9,884 bases of DNA from Akkermansia sp. (GCA_017379255.1 JAFNWZ010000094.1:1-9884); one strand, 5' to 3'. Counted from the stretch's first letter, positions 1-5,988 are shown. Notes: generated from the sequence alone by a model not told the origin. Program-made: numbers and translations.

Positions 1-192
1 CGGAGATTGGTTCATTTTTTTAGCACCGTCAGTTTAGTAGCTGGCACCCCAGAACTCAATCTCCATTTTTGTTTTCTTTTTTCTTCTTAGTTTTGCTTCT
101 CTTCCCCCGGCTTTCTTTAGAACGCTTTTTGGACAGCTATGCAGGGTATCAGCATCTGCCTTGCTTTTGATATTGCCTTGTAAGTTGTAAGT

Positions 193-519
193 ATGCTAAA
201 ATCCGGGTGCATGTTTTCGCGTACTCTCACCATTCCCCAGGCGCTGCGCCATTATGCGGATACCCGCGTAAAGGCGGGCAAGTCTGTTGCATGGGAGCTG
301 GAACAGGCGCGCTATAATTTCGGCACAGATAGAGAGTACCACGCGGAGGATGCCATCCGCATCGCCACGCAGCGCATCAGCCTGCTGGAATTCCTGCTCG
401 CTCACGCTGCCTCCCTGCCTACCGATGCCGCATCTATCGAGGTGCTTCGTGCCGATGCGTTGGCAATGCGCGCGCACATCGCCAACGCACGCCATCTTAT
501 CGCAAATCCCTGGGCGTAA
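193..519 (+). CDS. Small hypothetical protein, orphan ORF
   Basis: I do not recognise this 108-residue product. It is predicted mostly alpha-helical, alanine-rich and soluble, with no signal peptide, membrane segment or Cys/His metal motif. The N-terminal part (TIPQALRHYADTR) and the middle (YNFGTDREYHAEDAIRIATQR) read like an ordinary small globular protein. Support for coding is the GC-rich third codon positions from about 211 onward and a strong terminator 22 bases past the stop. The start is uncertain: ATG at 211 (MFSRTL) gives 102 residues and fits codon use better, because 193-210 is AT-richer. Neither start has a Shine-Dalgarno sequence. A weak -10-like TATGCT at 192-197 would put transcription just before 211. 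An antisense frame of similar length exists (196-528), but it lacks a terminator. It is monocistronic and convergent with trmD. Confidence 0.5.
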   Translation: MLKSGCMFSRTLTIPQALRHYADTRVKAGKSVAWELEQARYNFGTDREYHAEDAIRIATQRISLLEFLLAHAASLPTDAASIEVLRADALAMRAHIANARHLIANPWA

Positions 520-540
520 TCCGTTCATTTTTTTCGGGGC

Positions 541-564
541 GCGGGACTTTAGTCCCGCTTTTTT
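541..564 (+). terminator. Rho-independent terminator
   Basis: A perfect 7-bp GC-rich stem, GCGGGAC (541-547) with GTCCCGC (552-558), closes a TTTA loop and is followed at once by six T (559-564). This is the textbook intrinsic terminator form. It faces the plus strand, 22 bases after the stop of the small ORF ending at 519, and so supports that ORF being transcribed. Confidence 0.85.
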
Positions 565-808
565 GTCTCATCCACGGCCGCGCAGCGGCAGGTAAATTCC
601 ACTTCGTAATTCGTAAATTACCTTGTCAGGAACGCCTCGGCCTTGGCCTACGTTTCCGCGCTCGCATCGCGCCGCACCAGCACACTGCGTTGCCGCTCCG
701 GCCTCAAGCCGGCCGAGCCGTAAGGGATGCACTACGACAAATTCGGCAGGCAAAGCCTGCCGAATTCAATACATTCAACATTAGAAATTCTACATTCAAA
801 AGGAAAAC
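565..808. other. Palindrome-rich intergenic spacer, no gene seen
   Basis: This is the spacer between two convergent genes. It holds one copy of the ACTTCGTAATTCGTA repeat (601-615), also found upstream of trmD. It also holds a small hairpin CCGGC-CTCAA-GCCGG (698-712), a perfect 12-bp hairpin (740-766) and two TACATTC-type short repeats (770 and 791). A third TACATTC copy, with TTCTACATTC at 815-824, lies in the last codons of trmD. Open frames here are short and palindrome-driven, so I call no gene. Confidence 0.6.
740..766. repeat. Perfect 12-bp inverted repeat with AAA loop
   Basis: AATTCGGCAGGC (740-751) pairs fully with GCCTGCCGAATT (755-766) around an AAA loop. It lies 42 bases past the trmD stop on the trmD strand. 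No T-run follows on either strand, so it is not a classic intrinsic terminator, although it could stabilise the trmD mRNA end. Its design, a perfect stem with an AAA loop, is the same as the hairpin at 2948-2966. Confidence 0.8.
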
Positions 809-1582
809 TCAACCTTCTACATTCCTCTTCTTATAGGTGGTCAGCTTGGTTTTCTTTCTGGGGGCAAAGTGTTCGGGGTGGGCAGCTGCCCAGGCTTCGT
901 ACAAATCCGGGCGGTTTGTTTTGGTGCGTTCGATGGATTTTTCAAGCTTCCATTCCTCGATGGCCTTGTGATTGCCGGAAAGGAAGACCGGGGGAACTTC
1001 CATGCCGCGGAACACGTTGGGCTTGGTGTAGGCCGGGGCTTCCAGCAGTCCATTGGAGAAGGATTCCTCTACGCTGCTGCGGTCATCGCCCAGGGCACCG
1101 GGCAGCAGGCGTGCAATGGCATCGATGACCACCACGGCGGCAATGGCGCCGTTGGTGAGGATGTAGTCGCCGATGGAAATTTCCATGTCTACCAGCGTAT
1201 CAATCACGCGCTGGTCCACGCCTTCGTAATGCCCGCAGAGGAAGATGTAATGCGCATCGCCGCCTTCCATGCAGGGGGCTGCCAGTTCCTCTGCCACCGG
1301 CTGGCGGAAGACACGCCCCTGCGGGGTCATGAGGATGACGCGGGTGTTCTCCTGGCGCAGTTCCTCAATGGCCTCGAAGATGGGCTCACACTTCATGAGC
1401 ATGCCCTGGCCGCCGCCGCAGAGGTAGTCATCGGTGCGGCGGTATTTATCGTGCGTCCAGTCGCGCAGCTGGTGGGCGCGCACTTCGATGAGCCCGGCCT
1501 CTGCCGCCCGCCCCATGATGCTCTGGGAAAGCGGCACAGAGATGAGCTCCGGGAAGAGCGTGAGAACGTCTATTTTTAACAT
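809..1582 (-). CDS. trmD: tRNA (guanine37-N1)-methyltransferase TrmD
   Basis: TrmD transfers a methyl group from S-adenosylmethionine to N1 of G37 in tRNAs reading CNN codons, which prevents +1 slippage. It acts in the cytoplasm as a dimer. The 257-residue length fits the family (E. coli 255). The N-terminus MLKIDVLTLFPELI is typical of TrmD. The trefoil-knot cofactor site is visible as CGHYEGVD (116-123) and SIGDYILTNGAIAA (136-149), followed by LPGALGDD, the GLLEAPAYTKPNVF segment and the family's PPVFLSGNH (197-205). By position, the E. coli catalytic Asp169 is Glu173 here, in a VEESF context. The ATG at 1582 has no Shine-Dalgarno; a repeat cluster lies directly upstream, separating it from prfB by about 100 bases. 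The last codons and stop lie in a TTCTACATTC repeat. Identification is secure; there is no sign here of the usual rpsP-rimM-trmD-rplS operon. Confidence 0.96.
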   Translation of the reverse strand: MLKIDVLTLFPELISVPLSQSIMGRAAEAGLIEVRAHQLRDWTHDKYRRTDDYLCGGGQGMLMKCEPIFEAIEELRQENTRVILMTPQGRVFRQPVAEELAAPCMEGGDAHYIFLCGHYEGVDQRVIDTLVDMEISIGDYILTNGAIAAVVVIDAIARLLPGALGDDRSSVEESFSNGLLEAPAYTKPNVFRGMEVPPVFLSGNHKAIEEWKLEKSIERTKTNRPDLYEAWAAAHPEHFAPRKKTKLTTYKKRNVEG

Positions 1583-1587
1583 GGTTA

Positions 1588-1687
1588 AAAGTACGAATTA
1601 CGAAGTACGAATTACGAAGTATGAAGTTCCGCTCGCTGACGCTCGCATGATTTTACTTCGTACTTCGCACTTCGTACCTTGTACTTA
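1588..1687. repeat. ACTTCGTAATTCGTA-type short repeat cluster
   Basis: GTACGAATTACGAA occurs twice in tandem (1591-1604 and 1605-1618), followed by a degenerate GTATGAAG. About 25 bases on, the opposite orientation appears as ACTTCGTACTTCGCACTTCG and further degenerate units (1655-1686), so the two arms can fold into a long imperfect hairpin. The centre carries a GCTCGC direct repeat (1632-1637, 1641-1646). The right end runs into the restored stop codon of prfB (1685-1687) and the left end stops 6 bases before the trmD ATG. A further copy is at 601-615. Confidence 0.75.
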
Positions 1688-2796
1688 AGCATTGGCGTTA
1701 TGGCGCAGCATGGCTTCCACATAGCCGTCGATGTTGCCGTCCATCACGTCCTGTATGTTGCCGCATTCGAAGCCGGTACGCAGGTTTGACCATCTGGTAG
1801 GGCTGGAATACGTAGGAGCGGATCTGGTTGCCCCAGGCAATGTCACCCTTTTCGGAGTACTGGCGGTCGGCCTCAGCGCGCTTGCGGTCTTCCTCCAGCT
1901 GGATGAGGCGGGCTTTGAGCATGCGCATGGCTTCTTCGCGGTTGCGCAGCTGGGAGCGCTGGGTCTGGCAGGCCACGATGATGCCGGTGGGCAGGTGGGT
2001 CAGACGCACGGCGGTTTCCACCTTGTTCACGTTCTGGCCGCCCTTGCCGCCGGAGCGGTAGGTGTCCATCTTCACGTCTGCTTCCTTCACCTCGATTTCG
2101 ATGTCGTCGGAGATGTCCGGGGTGGCATCCAGCGAGCAGAAGGAGGTGTGGCGCTTGCCGGCGGAGTCAAAGGGGCTCATGCGCACCAGACGGTGAATGC
2201 CGCGCTCGTTCTTGAGGTAGCCGTAGGCGTATTCGCCGTCAATCTTGATGGTGACGGAACGGATACCGGCTTCATCGCCATCGGTGCTTTCCATGATTTC
2301 GGTGTTGAAGCCGTGGCGTTCGCAGTAGCGCAGGTACATGCGCAGCAGCATGCTGGCCCAGTCGCAGGCTTCGGTGCCGCCAGCACCGGCGTGGATGGTC
2401 ACATAGCAGCCGGCGTTGTCATGAGGGCCGTTCAGCAGAGTGAGCAGCTCAAATTCTTCCAGACGCTTGAACCAGGCATCGTATTCACTCTTGGCTTCCG
2501 GCGCCATATCGCTGTCTTCAGCAGCCATTTCCACGGCTACCTCCACATCCTCCAGCCCGCTTTCCAGGGAGCGGAACTGCTCCAGACGGCGCTTGAGGGG
2601 GTTCACCTCATTCATGAGGGCGCGGGCGGCTTCAGGGTTATCCCAGAAATCCGGGGCGCTCATGCGCTCATCCAGTTCTGCTACTTTAGATTCAAGGCTT
2701 CCGAGGTCAAAGATAGCTCCCGAGCTCGGAAAGACGGGAGCGCATGGCTTCCGTGTCGAGCGCCGAGAGATCGATATTGGCGGTCTGGTTATCCAT
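1685..2796 (-). CDS. prfB: Peptide chain release factor 2, programmed +1 frameshift
   Basis: RF2 recognises UGA and UAA stop codons and triggers peptide release on the ribosome. Translation starts at ATG 2796 ([14 protein letters not shown]), reads 29 codons to CTT, then meets in-frame TGA (2709-2707). A +1 shift continues as [20 protein letters not shown]. The stop-recognition tripeptide SPF falls at residues 207-209 ([15 protein letters not shown]) and the catalytic GGQ at 252-254 ([15 protein letters not shown]), almost the same as E. coli (205-207, 250-252). After QMVK (337) the frame slips. Without correction it runs on to a nonsense tail ending at 1698. Restoring two bases near 1784 gives [17 protein letters not shown] and a normal end at 1685, about 370 residues in all. 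A strong promoter lies 10 nt upstream. Feature limits follow the restored frame; the second frameshift is probably a sequence error, since prfB is essential. Confidence 0.95.
1783..1787 (-). other. prfB: Unprogrammed frameshift in the 3' part of prfB
   Basis: The minus strand reads ATG GTC AAA then CCTGCGTACC. The family sequence here is MVKDLRTG, which needs AAA GAC CTG CGT ACC, so two bases (GA, or TC on the plus strand) are missing between 1785 and 1784. Downstream the expected C-terminus is intact in the other frame, down to TAA at 1685. A slippery or stimulatory context like the upstream programmed site is absent. Confidence 0.85.
2706..2721 (-). promoter_or_regulatory. prfB: prfB programmed +1 frameshift signal
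   Basis: On the minus strand the site reads GGGAG (2721-2717), C, TAT, CTT (2712-2710), TGA (2709-2707), C. This is the known RF2 autoregulatory arrangement: a slippery CTT before an in-frame TGA followed by C, with an internal Shine-Dalgarno-like GGGAG four bases before CTT (E. coli has AGGGGG three bases before). When RF2 is scarce the ribosome pauses at UGA and slips +1 to read GAC. Both reading frames on the two sides fit RF2 sequence. Confidence 0.95.
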
Positions 2797-2806
2797 AACG
2801 CGCGGG

Positions 2807-2835
2807 AGTATACAGGCTTTGGCCTTTCCTGTCAA
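2807..2835 (-). promoter_or_regulatory. Near-consensus sigma70 promoter of prfB
   Basis: The -35 box is TTGACA (2835-2830), there are exactly 17 bases of spacer, and the -10 box is TATACT (2812-2807). Only 10 bases lie between the -10 box and the ATG at 2796. With the usual start 6-8 nt past the -10 box, the 5' leader is about 2-4 nt, so the mRNA would be leaderless or nearly so. The -35 box sits directly beside the first hairpin of the repeat block. Confidence 0.85.
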
Positions 2836-2838
2836 TCT

Positions 2839-2966
2839 AAATAACACAGCCTGCAAAGGCTGTGTTATTTCATCCTGCCCGAAGGGCAGGATTTCATACT
2901 CCGGCGCAGCCGGGGTAATTCATCCCGCTGCGTAGCGGCGGGATTTCATACTCGCAAAGCGAGTAT
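2839..2966. repeat. Hairpin mosaic, left arm (ATTTCAT-linked)
   Basis: Five palindromes stand in a row, each with a different stem sequence. 1: 13-bp stem AAATAACACAGCC (2839-2851) with 2858-2870. 2: ATCCTGCCC-GAA-GGGCAGGAT (2872-2892). 3: TACTCCGGC with GCCGGGGTA (2897-2917, one G-T pair). 4: ATCCCGCTGC with GCGGCGGGAT (2922-2944, one G-T pair). 5: ATACTCGC-AAA-GCGAGTAT (2948-2966). Neighbouring stems are joined by TTC or a similar 1-4 base linker, giving the recurring junction ATTTCAT or ATTCAT. The stems differ but the palindromy and the linker are kept. No protein frame is supported. Confidence 0.9.
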
Positions 2967-3073
2967 TTCATTGAGCCCCTGCGCCAGCAAGGGGCGACTA
3001 CTTCCGATGCTGCGTGGCGGGAAGGATACCGCGTGAGGTGGAGAGTCGGTCGCTGTTGCTCCCTCAATGAAAT
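2965..3073. mobile_element. 109-bp MITE-like core with 11-bp inverted ends
   Basis: ATTTCATTGAG (2965-2975) is the exact reverse complement of CTCAATGAAAT (3063-3073). Between them lies a largely non-palindromic 87-base core, with a small GCCCCT/AGGGGC stem at its left end (2975-2980, 2990-2995). The core recurs twice more to the right at 209-base spacing, but without the left inverted end. There is no coding capacity for a transposase. Perfect short inverted ends on a ~100-bp non-coding unit suggest a miniature element, or a structured repeat. I see no target-site duplication, so mobility is inference. Confidence 0.45.
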
Positions 3074-3580
3074 CCTTTGCTGGCGCAAAGGATGAAATCC
3101 CCATGAGGGGATGAAATACGGCGTGCGCCGTATGAAATACACCGCAGGAGCGGTGTACGGAATACCCGCCTTGCGGCGGGTATGATGGAGCGCCAGCAGG
3201 GGGCGACTACTTCCGATGATGCGTGGCGGGAAGGATACCGCGCGAGGTGGAGAGTCGGTCGCTGATGCTCCCTCAATGAAATCCTTTGCTGGCGCAAAGG
3301 ATGAAATCCCCATGAGGGGATGAAATACGGCGTGCGCCGTATGAAATACACCGCAGGAGCGGTGTACGGAATACCCACCTTGCGGCGGGTATGATGGAGC
3401 GCCAGCAGGGGGGCGACTATTCCCGATGCTGCGTGGCGGGAAGGATACCGCGCGAGGTGGAGAGTCGGTCGCTGTTGCTCCCTCAATGAAATCCTTTGCT
3501 GTCGCAAAGGATGAAATCCCCATGTTGGGGGTGAAATACGGCGTGCACCGTATGAAATACACCGCAGGAGCGGTGTACGA
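2982..3580. repeat. 209-bp tandem repeat, ~2.9 copies, ATGAAAT-linked hairpins
   Basis: Copies start at 2982, 3191 and 3400 (CGCCAGCA each time), so the period is 209, with one extra G in copy 3. Each copy is a ~90-base core followed by hairpins joined by GAA, giving ATGAAAT junctions. In copy 1 they are ATCCTTTGC/GCAAAGGAT (3072-3093), ATCCCC/GGGGAT (3097-3112), ATACGGCG/CGCCGTAT (3116-3133), TACACCGC/GCGGTGTA (3138-3157) and ATACCCGCC/GGCGGGTAT (3162-3183). Copy 3 has lost the last hairpin and ends about 7 bases before the recR stop, so its hairpin at 3558-3577 is the first structure in the recR 3' end. The period is not a multiple of three, and the frames of copies 1 and 2 differ, which argues against protein coding. 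Confidence 0.95.
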
Positions 3581-3586
3581 ATTCCC

Positions 3587-4195
3587 TTACACGCCGGTTC
3601 TTCCCGCCAGTGCGCGCATTACGGTGATGGCATCGGCGTGGCCGAGGCCGGCGCCGGCGGGCATGCCCTGGGCCAGGCGGGTGCAGCGGCAGGGGAGTTT
3701 GCCGAGTTGCTCTGCCAGGTAGAGGGCGGTGGCTTCGCCTTCCACATCGCTGCCTACGGCCAGGATGACTTCGCAGCCCGGGTGGGCCTGCACGCGCTGG
3801 AGGAGTTTTTCAATGGCCAGGTCTTCGGGCATGATGCCATCGAGCGGGGAAATCTTGCCGCCCAGGCAGTGGTAGAGTCCGCGGTATGTGCCACAGCGCT
3901 CGATGGGGAGCACATCGGTGGGCTGTTCCACCACGCAGAGCAGGGAGGAATCGCGGGTGGGGTCATCGCAGGCGGTGCAGCGGCAGCCTTTTTCTGCAAA
4001 GAAGCCGCATTCCGGGCAGTTGCCCACGGTTTCGGCCGCTGTGGTGAGGGTGCCGGCCAGCTGGCGGGCTTCATTGCGCCCTTGCTGCAGGAACCAGAGG
4101 GCAAGCCGCTCTGCTCCTCGCGTGCCCACACCGGGCATGCGTTTGAGGGCGGCTATCATGTCGAGCACGGGGCGGGGGTAGTCCTGGGCTTTCAT
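3587..4195 (-). CDS. recR: Recombination mediator protein RecR
   Basis: RecR works with RecO (and RecF) to load RecA on SSB-coated single-stranded DNA at gaps during recombinational repair; it forms a ring-shaped tetramer around DNA. The 202-residue length is standard. Visible parts are an N-terminal helix-hairpin-helix (LKRMPGVGTRGAERLALWFL, 17-36) and a zinc motif with Cys60, Cys63, Cys73 and Cys76 (one residue longer than the usual spacing, plus an extra Cys71). A Toprim domain follows, beginning LCVVEQPTDVLPIE (86-99) and continuing through GLYHCLGGKISPLDG (106-120) and SDVEGEATALYL (149-160). The C-terminus LAQGMPAGAGLGHADAITVMRALAGR is typical. Its ATG overlaps the stop of the upstream membrane-protein gene by 4 bases (ATGA), so the two are probably translationally coupled. 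The usual dnaX-ybaB neighbours are absent. Confidence 0.96.
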   Translation of the reverse strand: MKAQDYPRPVLDMIAALKRMPGVGTRGAERLALWFLQQGRNEARQLAGTLTTAAETVGNCPECGFFAEKGCRCTACDDPTRDSSLLCVVEQPTDVLPIERCGTYRGLYHCLGGKISPLDGIMPEDLAIEKLLQRVQAHPGCEVILAVGSDVEGEATALYLAEQLGKLPCRCTRLAQGMPAGAGLGHADAITVMRALAGRTGV

Positions 4196-4662
4196 GCGCG
4201 GCGGTGGAAGAGATGCAGGATTTCAGACCCCAGCCAGCAGGCCAGGGCGCAGATGACCGGGGCGTTCATGTTCAGCACACCGCCCCAGAGCACGCAGAGA
4301 ATCCCCGGCAGGGCCAGGGCGACGACCGACAGGATGCCTACTTGCAGCCGGCCTGCAAAGCGGCGCTCCCGCAGCAGCACCAGCGCCAGATACAGCGTGA
4401 TGGCCAGGCAGAGTGCAAAGGTGCCCGCCGGACCAAGGAGGCTGATTTGAGCTTCCTCTGCCCCCAGGTAGAACGGGCTGCCGCACAGGAAGCGGATCTG
4501 CTCCCACTCCAGGTATTCCAGCGTACCGGCGGCGGTGAGGCTGACGATGAGCACCAGCACGGCAAAGCTCAATCCTGCCCAGCGGAGCAGCAGGCGGTCG
4601 GTGCGGTTCATGCTCTGCGGGGTGCGCAGTCGGTTCAGAAGTCTGGCCAGGCGTTCTTTCAT
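4192..4662 (-). CDS. Hypothetical four-TM membrane protein
   Basis: I do not recognise this 156-residue protein. A basic N-terminus (MKERLARLLNRLRTPQ) precedes four predicted membrane helices at about 28-50, 74-97, 106-130 and 132-151, with a short charged loop (RERRFAGR, 98-105) between the second and third. The positive-inside rule places the N-terminus in the cytoplasm. There is no catalytic or metal motif. It ends in an ATGA overlap with recR and starts about 70 bases after the fabF stop, all on the minus strand, so it may form a small operon with recR. The ATG at 4662 has no Shine-Dalgarno sequence. A longer antisense frame (4204-4710) exists but shows no membrane pattern and no better context. 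Function cannot be inferred from the sequence. Confidence 0.75.
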   Translation of the reverse strand: MKERLARLLNRLRTPQSMNRTDRLLLRWAGLSFAVLVLIVSLTAAGTLEYLEWEQIRFLCGSPFYLGAEEAQISLLGPAGTFALCLAITLYLALVLLRERRFAGRLQVGILSVVALALPGILCVLWGGVLNMNAPVICALACWLGSEILHLFHRRA

Positions 4663-4675
4663 GCGGGTGAACAGG

Positions 4676-4707
4676 CACGGCGGCTGTGGATGCCCACTGC
4701 CGCCGTG
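4676..4707. repeat. Long inverted repeat between fabF and the TM gene
   Basis: CACGGCGGC (4676-4684) pairs with GCCGCCGTG (4699-4707). After one T-T mismatch the stem continues as GTGG/CCAC (4686-4689, 4694-4697) around an ATGC loop. It lies 28 bases past the fabF stop and 14 bases before the start of the next minus-strand gene. No T-run follows on either strand, so it could act as a Rho-dependent or structural end signal for fabF, or as a leader hairpin. Confidence 0.7.
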
Positions 4708-4734
4708 TAAATGTATTATGACTTAAGCATCAAT

Positions 4735-5988
4735 TTAGTCCACATAGCGCTTCACGATGAGGGAAGCGTTGTGGCCGCCGAAGCCGAAGGAGTTGCTCAG
4801 GGCTACATCCACGGTCATGCTGCGGCCCACGTTCGGGCACACATCCAGGTCGCACTCGGGGTCCTGGTTGAACACGTTGATGGTGGGCGGCACAAAGTTG
4901 TCCTGGATGGCCTTGACGCAGGCCAGCAGTTCGATGGCACCGGCAGCACCCAGCAGGTGGCCGGTCATGGACTTGGTGGAGCTCACGACGAGGCCGTTGG
5001 TGGCGTAGTCTCCGAAGGAGGCCTTGATGGCCTTGGTTTCGCAGATATCGCCCAGCGGGGTGGAGGTGCCGTGCGTGTTGATGTACTGCACATCAGTGGG
5101 CTTCAGGCCGGCGTGTTGCAGGGCCATGTTCATGCAGCGGGCGGCGCCGTCGCCATCCGGCATGGGGGAGGTGAGGTGGTAGGCATCGGCACTCAGGCCA
5201 TAGCCGACGAGTTCTGCCAGAATCTTGGCGCCGCGGGCCTGGGCGTGCTCCAGCGTTTCCAGAATGATGATACCGGCGCCTTCGGCCATCACGAAACCGT
5301 CGCGGTCCACATCATACGGGCGGGAGGCGGTGGCGGGGTCGTCATTGCGGGTGGAAAGGGCCTTCATGTTGGCGAAACCGGCAATGCCTACGGGCAGCAC
5401 AGCGGCTTCTGCGCCGCCGCAGATCATCACGTCGGCATCGCCGAACTTCATGATGCGCCAGGCCTCACCGATGCAGTGGTTGGCGGTGGCGCAGGCGGTG
5501 GAGATGCTCATGTTGGGGCCGCCGAAGCCGTATTCGATGCTTACCATGCCGGAGGCCATGTTGGTAATCATGTACGGAATGCAGAACGGGCTGACGCGGC
5601 GGGGGCCGGACTGGATGAGGGCGGCACAGCCGTCGCCGTGGATGCCCAGACCACCGATACCGGAGCCAATCATTACGCCTACGCGGGTCTTGTCCACGCT
5701 TTCCGGGTCGAGCCCGGCATTTTCCAGAGCCTCAGCCACAGCGCCCATGGTGAGCTGCTCGAAGCGGTCGCAGCGGCGCACAGACTTCGGGTCCTTCTTG
5801 AAGAAGGGAGCGGGGTCGTAGCCGCGCACCTCACCGGCAATGTGGACATTCAGCGCGCTGTCATCAATGCTTTCAATCTTGCCGATGCCGGAGCGCCCGT
5901 TTTTCATGCCCTCCCAAGTCTCCTCAACACTGTTGCCGAGGGGAGTGAGAGCACCCATACCTGTAATAACGATGCGACGATTTGTCAT
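4735..5988 (-). CDS. fabF: 3-oxoacyl-[acyl-carrier-protein] synthase II
   Basis: FabF (KAS II) condenses malonyl-ACP with acyl-ACP in each elongation round of type II fatty-acid synthesis in the cytoplasm. At 417 residues it matches the family (E. coli 413). The nucleophile Cys166 lies in STACATANHCIGEA. His306 (NTHGTSTPLGD) and His344 (MTGHLLGAAGA), with Lys339 (SSTKSMTGH), complete the Cys-His-His thiolase-fold site, close to E. coli 163/303/340/335. The N-terminal RRIVITGMGALTPLG and C-terminal NSFGFGGHNASLI are typical. I chose ATG 5988 (MTNRR) over an upstream GTG at 6003, since the family starts at about this point. No acpP or fabD is adjacent. It is transcribed divergently from the SLC13-type gene across a 141-base spacer. 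Confidence 0.97.
   Translation of the reverse strand: MTNRRIVITGMGALTPLGNSVEETWEGMKNGRSGIGKIESIDDSALNVHIAGEVRGYDPAPFFKKDPKSVRRCDRFEQLTMGAVAEALENAGLDPESVDKTRVGVMIGSGIGGLGIHGDGCAALIQSGPRRVSPFCIPYMITNMASGMVSIEYGFGGPNMSISTACATANHCIGEAWRIMKFGDADVMICGGAEAAVLPVGIAGFANMKALSTRNDDPATASRPYDVDRDGFVMAEGAGIIILETLEHAQARGAKILAELVGYGLSADAYHLTSPMPDGDGAARCMNMALQHAGLKPTDVQYINTHGTSTPLGDICETKAIKASFGDYATNGLVVSSTKSMTGHLLGAAGAIELLACVKAIQDNFVPPTINVFNQDPECDLDVCPNVGRSMTVDVALSNSFGFGGHNASLIVKRYVD

Noticed and set aside
34..195. 54-codon lysine-rich minus-strand frame ending KMEIEFWGASY
   Set aside because: It has no ATG except ten residues from the end, no upstream signal and low-complexity basic content. It could be a gene relic but cannot be supported.
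740..766. Intrinsic terminator for trmD
   Set aside because: The stem is perfect but no T-run follows on the trmD strand.
869..1579. 236-codon open frame antisense to trmD
   Set aside because: It is a GC-driven shadow of trmD; trmD has clear family motifs on the other strand.
1731..2798. 355-codon open frame antisense to prfB
   Set aside because: It is a shadow of prfB with low-complexity G/A/V composition; RF2 motifs lie on the opposite strand.
2894..3562. Long open frames on the minus strand through the repeat block (222 and 147 codons)
   Set aside because: They are translations of the hairpin repeats. The 209-base period shifts the frame between copies, the same sequence is open in more than one frame, and no start or family signal is present.
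2839..3580. CRISPR array
   Set aside because: There is no constant direct repeat alternating with unique spacers of even length; hairpin stems vary while short linkers are constant, and the larger units are tandem duplicates.
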